A DNA stretch of 64,000 nt from CAWBRY01 sp963791295. GTDB lineage: Bacteria; Bacteroidota; Bacteroidia; Chitinophagales; Chitinophagaceae. The position numbers were made by a program, and so were the translations under genes. Positions 18,734 to 27,084 of the stretch are shown in pieces (within the stretch, counting starts at the first letter, position 1; each line of letters opens with the position of its first letter). The stretch is from assembly GCA_963791295.1 (NCBI GenBank), contig CAWBRY010000005.1, positions 186,001 through 250,000 of the forward strand. Direction: 5' to 3'. The notes below the pieces were generated by a model that saw only the letters and a list, made by a program, of their open reading frames with translations, did no database searches and had not been told where the DNA came from.

Positions 18734-19140
18734 GCTACAAGCCGGTAAGCCGGATTCTGTCGTGGACTATCATTTATCTGCCCCACAAATTACTCTGTGG
18801 GCTCAAGCTGCCTACCCATCAGCATTGAACGAGCCGTTCTTTCCCAAGTGTTAGGACGCTGACCTATGTGGCATTTCAGCATGCAAGGTTTACCCGGATG
18901 TATGATTACTCATACAAACTGTGAGCTCTTACCTCACATTTTCACCCTTTCACCTCCCTTTCCTTTCTCCGTTGCCGGTCAAAAGGATTGGGAAGCGTGG
19001 TTATTTTCTGTGGCACTCTCTCTCAACAATCCGCCGGGCATGCTCGGATGATCATTGGCCGGCTCTTCACCGGTGCATTGCTCTGCGCTGTCCGGACTTT
19101 CCTCTTTTGCCTGAGCAAAAGCGATAGCCTGGCTTGTAGC
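18734..19140 (-). ncRNA. rnpB: RNase P RNA
   Basis: Read on the minus strand, this region holds the universally conserved RNase P RNA core. The 5' part contains GAGGAAAGTCCGGAC (about 19114-19100), followed by the AGCGCAGAGCAATG segment. The 3' part ends with ACAGAATCCGGCTTACCGG (about 18760-18742). The first ten bases (GCTACAAGCC, 19140-19131) pair perfectly with the last ten (18743-18734), forming helix P1 and fixing the 407-nt extent. A run of seven T follows at 18733-18727, so P1 plus the U-run may double as the terminator. The RNA is the catalytic subunit that matures tRNA 5' ends. Short open frames on the plus strand here are not genes. Confidence 0.95.
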
Positions 19141-19144
19141 GTCA

Positions 19145-19152
19145 CAAAGATA
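19145..19152 (-). promoter_or_regulatory. Bacteroidota-type -7 promoter element of rnpB
   Basis: The minus strand reads TATCTTTG, an exact match to the Bacteroidota -7 consensus TAnnTTTG, four bases before the predicted RNA 5' end at 19140. A clear -33 TTG element is not obvious at the expected distance, so only this half is supported. Confidence 0.6.
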
Positions 19153-19267
19153 ATTTTAAAAATGGGTATTCGTTACCTGCGCTCATCCCCTCGTTTTCTT
19201 CACTCTTGTACTTTGATTTTTAACCCTGAAAAGAATCACATTATTTTGTTTCAAATCACTTCGGATT

Positions 19268-20329
19268 TTGACAACAAAGCCCCGCATATCATTGTACTGG
19301 AAATGCCAGATCATTGGATGGCTTTTGTCTGGCTTGTATTGGGCATTCGGTAGCACTCCTGCCGGCAGCTTGAATTATTTGCAAATGACACTTGATTTTA
19401 TTGGAGATTTCACGATCTGTATTCTAATTACCCATATATATAGAAACTTTGTTTTAAGAAACAACTGGCACAAACTGCGCCTAAAAAACCTGGTGCCCAG
19501 AATCATACCAATGGTCGCCTTACTAGGCGCTTCTTTCATGCTACTCATTGCCGCCAAACTTTACATAGTAAGATCATTGAGCGTAGATGCTTTTACTTTA
19601 AGTTTCTGGATCTTTTTTAAATCTATTTGGCTAACACTGCTTGTCACCGGCCTAAGACTGATGTCCATCTGGGTGCTGGCTTATCATTTATACCATTACG
19701 CGCAACGCGAAATAAATATTGCCAGAGAAAATGCCCAGCTATCTATTATTGCCAGGGAAGCCAAATGGATCAATCTTTCCGCACAATTAAATCCCCATTT
19801 TTTCTTCAATTCATTAAATAATATCAAGTTCCTGGTGGCGGAAAATCCCGACGCTGCACGACGGGCGATTGATCTATTATCCGACTTGCTTCGAAATTCG
19901 CTTTATAGTAAAGATGATCGGCTGATTCAACTAGAAGAAGAGATCAGTCTTGTTTCAGATTATCTCGAATTAGAAAAAATGCGATTGGAGGAACGCCTGG
20001 TGATCGAAATTAAAGCCGAAGAAAGCTTGTCTGCGGCACTGATTCCTCCCCTTAGTATACAAGCCCTCGTTGAAAATGCCATTAAGCATGGGATCGATAA
20101 AACAAAAGAAGGAGGAATAATAAACGTGTTTGTAGAACGAAACAATGGATTCATAAGAGTAAATGTGCAGAATCCAGGCATGCTGAATGGAACCCATGAA
20201 CATCAAGGTTTGGGACTGAAGAATTTGAAAGAAAGGCTGAATTTACAATACGATGGTAAGGCGAGCCTCCAGGTTTCGGAAGTTCCCGGCGGAAAAGTTT
20301 CAGCAACCTTAATAATTCCTTTTGCATGA
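19268..20329 (+). CDS. LytS/YehU-type sensor histidine kinase
   Basis: The 353-residue kinase has about four N-terminal membrane helices (residues 12-145), a short coiled linker, then the His_kinase domain with the phospho-acceptor His177 in LNPHFFFNSLNNIKFL. A HATPase region follows with IPPLSIQALVENAIKHGI (N-box), GLGLKNLKERL (G-box) and a final GGKVSATLIIP. No extracellular sensor domain is present, so it probably senses through its membrane segment. No ATG lies near the N-terminus. The TTG at 19268 is the best start, although the frame is open upstream to about 19217. It overlaps the response regulator gene by four bases (ATGA), indicating translational coupling. Confidence 0.88.
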   Translation: MTTKPRISLYWKCQIIGWLLSGLYWAFGSTPAGSLNYLQMTLDFIGDFTICILITHIYRNFVLRNNWHKLRLKNLVPRIIPMVALLGASFMLLIAAKLYIVRSLSVDAFTLSFWIFFKSIWLTLLVTGLRLMSIWVLAYHLYHYAQREINIARENAQLSIIAREAKWINLSAQLNPHFFFNSLNNIKFLVAENPDAARRAIDLLSDLLRNSLYSKDDRLIQLEEEISLVSDYLELEKMRLEERLVIEIKAEESLSAALIPPLSIQALVENAIKHGIDKTKEGGIINVFVERNNGFIRVNVQNPGMLNGTHEHQGLGLKNLKERLNLQYDGKASLQVSEVPGGKVSATLIIPFA

Positions 20330-21060
20330 ACAGGACCCGGGTGATTATTATCGACGACGAGCGTGCTTCACGGGAAGAAGTAAAGAAAGCCCTGGAGATC
20401 TTTAGCGACTTTGAAGTGATTGGCGAAGCCAGGAATGCGGACGAAGCGAGAGAAGAAATTGTAGAGAAACATCCTGATCTCATCTTCCTGGATATTCAAA
20501 TGCCGGAAAAATCAGGATTTGAATTACTGGAATCGCTTGATGAGGTTCCCGATGTTATTTTCACTACCGCTTTTAATCAATATGCCGTTCGCGCGTTTGA
20601 TCTTAGCGCCCTCGACTACCTGATGAAACCCATCCGGGAAGAACGGTTCGCCAGGGCAATTGAAAAAGCGAGAGAGCGGCTGGATCAAAGGAAAAATCCT
20701 CGAAATAGATTGGTTCCTGATAAGCAGATCTTTATTAAGGATGGAGAGAAGTGCCATTTTATTTGGCTGAGTGACATTTACCTGATCGAATCACTCGATA
20801 ATTATTCCCGGCTAAGTTTTAATAACCAAAAAGTTTACCTCAAGCGATCACTCAATCAATGGGAAGAAATGCTGGGTCAGGCCTTGTTCTTCCGGATCAA
20901 TCGAACGGAGATTATTAACACAACCTATATTCAAGAAGTTCAGACGCTACCTAAAGGCCGGTTACAAATCCGCATGAAAACGGGTGAACTATTAAATGTA
21001 TCCAGCCGCCAATCCGTAAAATTTAAGAGTCGCAATAACGTGCAGTCTGCCGGGTCCTAA
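20326..21060 (+). CDS. LytTR-family response regulator
   Basis: The 244-residue regulator has a receiver domain at residues 1-120, with acidic Asp10-Asp11, phospho-acceptor Asp56 in LIFLDIQMP, Thr80/81 in IFTTAF and Lys101 in LMKPI. A LytTR DNA-binding domain (about 138-240) carries HFIWLSDIYLIESLDNYS and FFRINRTEIIN. It is the cognate partner of the overlapping upstream kinase. LytTR proteins bind pairs of short direct repeats near promoters. The third gene of the unit starts 11 bp later and encodes an S15-type peptidase, which may be part of the same response. Confidence 0.92.
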   Translation: MNRTRVIIIDDERASREEVKKALEIFSDFEVIGEARNADEAREEIVEKHPDLIFLDIQMPEKSGFELLESLDEVPDVIFTTAFNQYAVRAFDLSALDYLMKPIREERFARAIEKARERLDQRKNPRNRLVPDKQIFIKDGEKCHFIWLSDIYLIESLDNYSRLSFNNQKVYLKRSLNQWEEMLGQALFFRINRTEIINTTYIQEVQTLPKGRLQIRMKTGELLNVSSRQSVKFKSRNNVQSAGS

Positions 21061-21071
21061 AATCTTTAAAG

Positions 21072-23333
21072 ATGAAAAAATCAGTTATTATATTGATCAT
21101 GTCCCTATGGATATCGTCATTTGCGATAGCACAACAAATTTATTTTCCTCAGTCCGTCCGCAGCGATACAGCGATACTGGAAAATGAAATGCCTGTGTTG
21201 GCCAAACATCTGATTGGAACCCTTGCGCCGGGAAGCGATCAGATCGCCTACTTGAGAAACATGGTCACGCTGCAAATAATAAGTAAAGAATATGCTGATG
21301 CAATATCAACTGTTCATTCGCTGCGAAAGCTTCAACAGGGCGCCAATATCAAATTTCCAGATTTATATCTCATCCAGTACGAGGTCTTCTGCCAGGCTAA
21401 AATAAAAGAAGCGTCAGGGCAGCTCTCATTCGAGGAAGCTTACGAAAATGTATTTCACCAGGCATTTGATCGTTTGGGAGATAGGGAGGCTCATCATATA
21501 TCTACTGCATTCATCAGTCGAAACGGGTTGAACGACCTTCAGCAAAACTTTGCAAGATCACTTTCCCAAATAAAGGGCGACAGTATCGGGATCAGTGATG
21601 CGATAGCGCTTTGCAGAAATTATAATGTATATAGCGTGTTTAGGGTTATAGAGCCGCTTTCATCAAACATGCTGCAAGCAGAGGACAATAAACGATACGA
21701 GATAGATGACAGCATCAAGATCAGGACCCGGGATGGTGCAACTATTTCTGCGATTGTTGTGCGATCCAGGCAAAGCAGTGCTCCTCAGCCTTCCATTTTA
21801 CAATTTACTATTTATGCCCGGCCGGACGACCTCAGGCGTGTCAGAGATGCAGCAGCCAATGGATATATCGGGATCATCGCTTATACAAGGGGCAAGAGAT
21901 TTAGCCCGAATGAAATCATTCCTTACGAATATGATGGCAAAGACGCTTATGATGTCATTGACTGGATTGTTAAACAACCCTGGAGCAATGGTAAAGTAGG
22001 AATGTTTGGAGGAAGCTACAATGGCTTTACCACCTGGGCTGCCACAAAAAATCTGCATCCGGCCCTAAAGACAATTGTTCCTTCTGCCTCTGTTGCGCCA
22101 GGACTGGACGTTCCGATGACGAATAATGTATTCATGAGCTTTACTTTTCCATGGATATATTATGTCACCAATAATAAATTCCTCGATGAGGACGATTATA
22201 ATCAGCCAGTCTGGAATACCGTCAATGATAAATGGTATGCCTCGGGGCGGCCGTACCGGCGCCTGGACAGCATCCTGGGCCGCGGCACAAACAAGGTCTT
22301 CCAGCGTTGGCTCGACCATCCGACCTACGACAAATACTGGCAGGATATGATCCCGTATAAACAGGATTTTTCAAAAATCAATATCCCGGTGCTCTCCACT
22401 ACCGGCTATTATGATGGAGGGCAAATTGGCGCTACCTATTATTTAAGAGAACATCTCAAATACAATAAGAAGGCGATCCATTATTTGTTGATTGGTCCAT
22501 ACGGCCATTTTGGGTCTCAGTCCATACCTGATGCTATTTATAATGGATACGCGATCGATTCGGTAGCCAATATTTCTATCCACGATATCATTTTTCAATG
22601 GTTTGACTACATTCTTAAAGACAGCAGTAAGCCAGCCTTACTAAAAGATAAGATCAATTTTGAAGTAATGGGAGCCAACCAATGGCTGCACTCTTCTACC
22701 CTATCTTCCATGAGCAATCATAAGATCACTTTTTACCTGTCTAATATTCATGCCGATAATCACTACAAATTGAGTGAGCAAATCCCCATGAAAAAAGAAT
22801 TTCTTGAACAAAAGGTTGATTTTTCAGACAGGAAAAGCGTCAATCTTTATTACCATGCAAGCCAGGTTATTTACGACAGCCTCGATATCAGTAACGGGAT
22901 CAGTTTTGTGAGCGAGCCGCTAAAAGAAGAATTAATGATCAATGGCTCATTTGCCGGCGAGATAAAAGCCAGCATCAACAAAAAAGACATGGATTTTAGC
23001 CTGAACCTCTACGAATGGATGCCAGACGGGAGGTTCTTTTATTTGTCATATTTTATGGGACGTGCCAGCTATGCCAATGACAAGAGCCGCAGGCAACTAT
23101 TGCAACCGGGTCGAATAACCGCAATCCCTTTTACAAATACTTATATAACGAGTAAGAAACTAAGCAAAGGCAGCCGGATCGTTATTGTATTGAACATCAA
23201 CAAGAGCTCATACGAGCAAATCAACTATGGTAGCGGCAAAGACGTTAGTGATGAAAGCATCCAAGACGCCAGGATCCCACTAACAGTGAGATGGTATACA
23301 GACAGCTTCATAAACATTCCGGTCTGGAAATAA
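21072..23333 (+). CDS. CocE/NonD (S15-type) alpha/beta-hydrolase peptidase or esterase
   Basis: The 753-residue exported enzyme has a signal peptide (MKKSVIILIMSLWISSFAIAQ), an N-terminal extension of about 195 residues rich in helices, and then the X-Pro dipeptidyl-peptidase (S15)/CocE core. The catalytic triad is visible: Ser315 in GGSYNGF, Asp448 in TGYYDGG and His479 in GPYGHFG. The last 180 or so residues form the jelly-roll C-domain of the family. Likely reactions are acyl hydrolysis or X-Pro/alpha-amino acid ester cleavage in the periplasm. The long N-extension is not part of the standard CocE enzyme. It lies 11 bp after the LytTR regulator and its stop abuts the stop of the opposite-strand DUF2027 gene. 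Confidence 0.85.
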   Translation: MKKSVIILIMSLWISSFAIAQQIYFPQSVRSDTAILENEMPVLAKHLIGTLAPGSDQIAYLRNMVTLQIISKEYADAISTVHSLRKLQQGANIKFPDLYLIQYEVFCQAKIKEASGQLSFEEAYENVFHQAFDRLGDREAHHISTAFISRNGLNDLQQNFARSLSQIKGDSIGISDAIALCRNYNVYSVFRVIEPLSSNMLQAEDNKRYEIDDSIKIRTRDGATISAIVVRSRQSSAPQPSILQFTIYARPDDLRRVRDAAANGYIGIIAYTRGKRFSPNEIIPYEYDGKDAYDVIDWIVKQPWSNGKVGMFGGSYNGFTTWAATKNLHPALKTIVPSASVAPGLDVPMTNNVFMSFTFPWIYYVTNNKFLDEDDYNQPVWNTVNDKWYASGRPYRRLDSILGRGTNKVFQRWLDHPTYDKYWQDMIPYKQDFSKINIPVLSTTGYYDGGQIGATYYLREHLKYNKKAIHYLLIGPYGHFGSQSIPDAIYNGYAIDSVANISIHDIIFQWFDYILKDSSKPALLKDKINFEVMGANQWLHSSTLSSMSNHKITFYLSNIHADNHYKLSEQIPMKKEFLEQKVDFSDRKSVNLYYHASQVIYDSLDISNGISFVSEPLKEELMINGSFAGEIKASINKKDMDFSLNLYEWMPDGRFFYLSYFMGRASYANDKSRRQLLQPGRITAIPFTNTYITSKKLSKGSRIVIVLNINKSSYEQINYGSGKDVSDESIQDARIPLTVRWYTDSFINIPVWK

Positions 23334-24356
23334 TTAGTATTGAAAATAAATTTCGGTAGCGCCGTACCCGTAGAGCGGATGATATTGGTTGACGAAGGAC
23401 TTGACTTCTTTTTTTAGACGCAGCATATCATGTATTTCATCGCGTAGCCTGCCTTCACCGACTCCGTGGATGACTACCAGCGATGGTTGCATGTGTGCGA
23501 CAGCGAGGTCATAATATTTCTCAAATGTCTTTAGTTGAAAGCTTAGGATTTCATAGTTGCTTAAATGTTTCCAGTCATCCTTTAATTTTTCAATATGCAG
23601 ATCGACAGTACTCCGCGGAGGCTCCATGTGCTGCCTGGCTTTTTCTGCTTTGTAAAGCAAATTTGACTTGCCGGCAGATCCACCTAATCCTATGGGTTCT
23701 TCCACCGACTTATCCGGGTATTGATCAAAGAGCTTAATGGAAAAAGTAGCCTCATTCTTTTTGGTGATCTCCTCGATGGTCGCAAAAAGTTGCTTTGGCT
23801 TCAGCTTTATTGAATAGCCAACTGAGGTTGCCTTCTTCTTTTGCGCCGGAACCAGGGAAAATTCAAAAAAGAAGCTGGGATTATCATTCAGGCTCTCAAA
23901 TGGGATATCGTGCAGGTAGAAGTCTTCAAAGGGATGGATGTCATTTTTCAAATCAAATTCGGGTTTGCCGAAATAGCTCAACCTATATGTAAACGAGTAA
24001 GTGGCATTTGTCCGGTTGACCAGATGCAATTTCAATTCGTCCACAACGTCATCACCAAACTCGTCGCTATCCATAATAGGAAGTATGGTTACCCAAACAC
24101 CATCTTCTACTCTGGGTGGAATAGCGGCCGTCTTTTCCTTGCGCAAATCATCAACGTATTTTTTTTCCTTCTTTGCGGGGAATAATTTCTTCTCTGTAAA
24201 TCGTTTGAAGTAAGGAAAATCGACCTGATCCGTGTAGACGGGAAATTTGACTCCTTCTACATCGATCATGAGCATTTTTTCATTGATAATGTCGATTATT
24301 TCTCCTTCTTCGTTAGAATGAAGCAATAAAACCCTATCCCCTACCTGGTATTTCAT
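23334..24356 (-). CDS. DUF2027 and Smr-domain protein
   Basis: This 340-residue cytosolic protein starts with a small beta-barrel module (YQVGDRVLLLHSNEEGEIIDI) and a DUF2027 core (about 70-200, including FTYRLSYFG and IPFESLNDNP). It ends with an Smr domain: TVDLHIEKL (the DLH motif, near residue 253), VVIHGVGEGRLRDEI (the HGxGxG motif), and a terminal YGYGATEIYFQY. Smr domains in MutS2-like proteins are nucleases acting on branched DNA or stalled-ribosome mRNA. Here the domain is without MutS, so the substrate is unknown. It is the last gene of the packed minus-strand cluster, 24 bp after the permease. Confidence 0.85.
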   Translation of the reverse strand: MKYQVGDRVLLLHSNEEGEIIDIINEKMLMIDVEGVKFPVYTDQVDFPYFKRFTEKKLFPAKKEKKYVDDLRKEKTAAIPPRVEDGVWVTILPIMDSDEFGDDVVDELKLHLVNRTNATYSFTYRLSYFGKPEFDLKNDIHPFEDFYLHDIPFESLNDNPSFFFEFSLVPAQKKKATSVGYSIKLKPKQLFATIEEITKKNEATFSIKLFDQYPDKSVEEPIGLGGSAGKSNLLYKAEKARQHMEPPRSTVDLHIEKLKDDWKHLSNYEILSFQLKTFEKYYDLAVAHMQPSLVVIHGVGEGRLRDEIHDMLRLKKEVKSFVNQYHPLYGYGATEIYFQY

Positions 24357-24380
24357 GGTACAAAATTAAGCCTGATTGCA

Positions 24381-26093
24381 TCAAACAGGAGTTCTTTGCT
24401 TTGCAAGTTTGCTGTTTCGCCGGCTATAAAGGAAATAAATACTAAGTCCGATGACCAGCCAAAGGAGAAACCGGATCCACACCTTATGTGTTTCCTGGGC
24501 CATCAGATAGAAACAACAAATTAATCCAAGGACAGGTATGACTGAATACTTCCTCGTAAATGTGAGAATACTCACTATCAGTGCGACGACCCAAAAAATC
24601 GCCATCGGATATCCGTCTTTACTAATGACCTCCTTGAAATGATTGGGATTGTTGATCGAAACAATGACAATGGCAGCGATAAAAAGAAGTGGAATGAAAT
24701 ATTGTCCATTAAAATAAGGCACCTTGAACTTACTGGGCGGCCTGTCCGGTTGTTTTTGCAGGACAAGGACTCCTCCGCAGACCAATACAAACGCAAACAA
24801 AGTCCCGATACTCGTGAGGGATATGACTATATCCAGGTTAAGGAATAATGCGGGCACTCCCACCACAACCCCGGTGAGGATGGTGGAAAAGGATGGGGTT
24901 TTATAACGGGGATGGATCTTTGAAAACACTTTGGGCAATAATCCATCCCGGCTCATGCTCATCCATATACGGGGTTGCCCCAATTGATAGATCAATAAAA
25001 CAGAAGAAATGACAAAAATGGCGCTGACGGAAATGACTCCGGCAAGAATGTTGCCCAGCCGCGTGTGTTGATCCTGGAATACGAAAGCAAGGGGATCGGC
25101 CACATTCAGTTTACTATAATTGGTCATTCCGGTAATCACCAAAACGAGCACGACATAAAGCACCGTGCAAATCACCAGGGTATAGAACATAGATCGGGGT
25201 AAATCCCGCTGGGGATTCCTGCATTCTTCAGCCGTCGTGGAAATGGCATCGAATCCGATATAAGCAAAGAATACGGCCGACACTCCACTCATCACACCGG
25301 AAAAACCATTGGGCATGAAATTGCTCCAGTTGCCCGGATTGACATAGAACGCGCCTGCCATAATCACCAGGAAAATGACGGCCAGCTTGATCATGACCAT
25401 AATATTATTGGCCTTCTTGGATTCCCGTATGCCGATGTAGACAATATAAGTGATGAGGACCACTATCAACAGGGCCGGAATATTCATGAACACGCGAAGA
25501 TTCCCAATCATGGGCGCCTGCATCCAGGCATTATAACTATGAAGCATTCCTGCATCAAGTGAATTCAGATCTGCTCCTCCTGCCATGGCACTCACCGCTG
25601 CATTGTAACCATGATGCGCGGTCACCGAGTCCATGGTCAGCCAGCCCGGGATGTGCATTCCAAATCCCTCAAGTACGCGCACAAAATACTGGCTCCACGA
25701 TACGGCAACGGCAATATTTCCTATGGCATATTCCATAAGCAAATCCCAACCGATGATCCATGCAAACAGTTCACCAAAGGCAACATACGAGTAGGTATAT
25801 GCGCTTCCCGATACAGGAACCGTGGAGGCAAATTCAGCATAACAGAATGCGGCGAAACCACAGGCTACTGCAGTGAATGCAAAAAGAAGTATAACCGCGG
25901 GGCCACCATGAAAACTTGCAGCGCCGATGGCAGTAAAGACCCCTGTCCCTATGACGGCGGCAATCCCAAAAAAAGTAAGGTCCCTTACCCCTAACACTTT
26001 GCGCAAGCCGTGGGCATGACTATCCCCATCGGCGGCCTCCGCTTCACGTAAAATATTAGCGACAGATTTTTTACGAAATAATTGGTTTGCCAT
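24381..26093 (-). CDS. APC-superfamily amino acid permease (cationic amino acid transporter-like)
   Basis: The 570-residue transporter has 12-14 hydrophobic helices. The N-terminal motif GLRKVLGVRDLTFFGIAAVIGTGVFTAIG corresponds to TM1 of the APC fold, with the unwound GxG substrate-binding segment. Later GFDAISTTAEECRNPQRDLP is the conserved TM6-7 loop of CAT/YfnA-type carriers. The length and the extra C-terminal helices fit the cationic amino acid transporter subfamily, but substrate cannot be fixed from sequence. It follows the polyprenyl synthase gene by two bases, so it is almost certainly co-transcribed. Confidence 0.88.
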   Translation of the reverse strand: MANQLFRKKSVANILREAEAADGDSHAHGLRKVLGVRDLTFFGIAAVIGTGVFTAIGAASFHGGPAVILLFAFTAVACGFAAFCYAEFASTVPVSGSAYTYSYVAFGELFAWIIGWDLLMEYAIGNIAVAVSWSQYFVRVLEGFGMHIPGWLTMDSVTAHHGYNAAVSAMAGGADLNSLDAGMLHSYNAWMQAPMIGNLRVFMNIPALLIVVLITYIVYIGIRESKKANNIMVMIKLAVIFLVIMAGAFYVNPGNWSNFMPNGFSGVMSGVSAVFFAYIGFDAISTTAEECRNPQRDLPRSMFYTLVICTVLYVVLVLVITGMTNYSKLNVADPLAFVFQDQHTRLGNILAGVISVSAIFVISSVLLIYQLGQPRIWMSMSRDGLLPKVFSKIHPRYKTPSFSTILTGVVVGVPALFLNLDIVISLTSIGTLFAFVLVCGGVLVLQKQPDRPPSKFKVPYFNGQYFIPLLFIAAIVIVSINNPNHFKEVISKDGYPMAIFWVVALIVSILTFTRKYSVIPVLGLICCFYLMAQETHKVWIRFLLWLVIGLSIYFLYSRRNSKLAKQRTPV

Positions 26094-26095
26094 AA

Positions 26096-27061
26096 CTAAT
26101 GATCTCTTTTAACGAGGAAATGTGCCAATTCCTGTAAGGGCAATTTTCTTTTGGATAGAACAGCAATATCTTCCAAATGCGCGAGCGCTTCGTCCAGAAA
26201 CCTGTCTTTTAATTCCAAAGCCCATTCATCCACCCTGCATTCGCGAAAAATATGAACGACACCTTCTACCTTATCACCGTGATTTTCAGCCATCAGTTTT
26301 TTTAGTTTCTTTTTTAAAGGCTCAGGTGCGGTTTCCAATGCCCGGATAAGGAGAAATGTTTTCTTATTAGAAAGAATATCTCCTCCCAACTGCTTTCCAA
26401 TTTTTTGCGGCAGACCAAAAGCATCCAGGTAATCATCCTGCACCTGGAATGCAAGGCCTAACTTTTTACCAAACTCATACAACAACTGTTGATTCCTTTC
26501 ACCTGCGCCACCGAGGATTGCGCCCATTTTCAAGCTGGAAGCCAGCACTACTGAAGTCTTCAATTCGATCATGTGGAGATAATCCTCAAACAGGACCGAT
26601 TCTCTTTTTTCAAAATCCATATCTAACTGCTGACCTTCACAAACTTCCTTGGCGGTCTTGTTGAATAAATGGATAATGGGCCGTAAAAATGCCTGGTCGA
26701 TTTTATTCAGGTATTCATAAGCCACCACCAACATAACATCGCCAGCTAAGAGCGCCGTGCTGTCTCCATATTTAGCATGTACTGTTTCCATGCCTCTCCG
26801 AAGAGGGGCTTTATCCATCATGTCATCATGTATCAATGTAAAATTGTGAAAGAGCTCGATGGCCGAAGCTACCTGCCAGGAATCTTCCCGAATATCATCA
26901 AACAGCTCGTTCCCCATCAGGCAAAGCACAGGGCGGATTCGCTTGCCTCCCAGGTGAAGAAAATATTCATTTGGATCATATAACGAAGCGGGCGTAACCG
27001 GAAAATGTCGACGTTCAAAATGTAACCCAAATTTTTGAGACAATAACTCAAATGATTGCAT
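26096..27061 (-). CDS. Polyprenyl (geranylgeranyl/farnesyl-type) diphosphate synthase
   Basis: This 321-residue all-helical prenyltransferase has both Asp-rich motifs, DDMMD at residues 79-83 followed by LRRG, and DDYLD at 209-213, together with the N-terminal LGGKRIRP. It condenses isopentenyl diphosphate with allylic diphosphates. The product length is not determined. In this phylum, such enzymes feed isoprenoid quinones, carotenoids or undecaprenyl precursors. The spacing to rnr is 23 bp and to the permease 2 bp. Solanesyl/octaprenyl synthases are alternative identities, but short-chain (C15-C20) seems more likely from the chain length of the protein. Confidence 0.88.
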   Translation of the reverse strand: MQSFELLSQKFGLHFERRHFPVTPASLYDPNEYFLHLGGKRIRPVLCLMGNELFDDIREDSWQVASAIELFHNFTLIHDDMMDKAPLRRGMETVHAKYGDSTALLAGDVMLVVAYEYLNKIDQAFLRPIIHLFNKTAKEVCEGQQLDMDFEKRESVLFEDYLHMIELKTSVVLASSLKMGAILGGAGERNQQLLYEFGKKLGLAFQVQDDYLDAFGLPQKIGKQLGGDILSNKKTFLLIRALETAPEPLKKKLKKLMAENHGDKVEGVVHIFRECRVDEWALELKDRFLDEALAHLEDIAVLSKRKLPLQELAHFLVKRDH

Positions 27062-27084
27062 GCTGCGAAGATAGTTTTTAGAAA

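Noticed and set aside
18866..19353. Overlapping plus-strand open frames in the rnpB region
   Set aside because: They coincide with the conserved RNase P RNA on the minus strand, and none resembles a protein.
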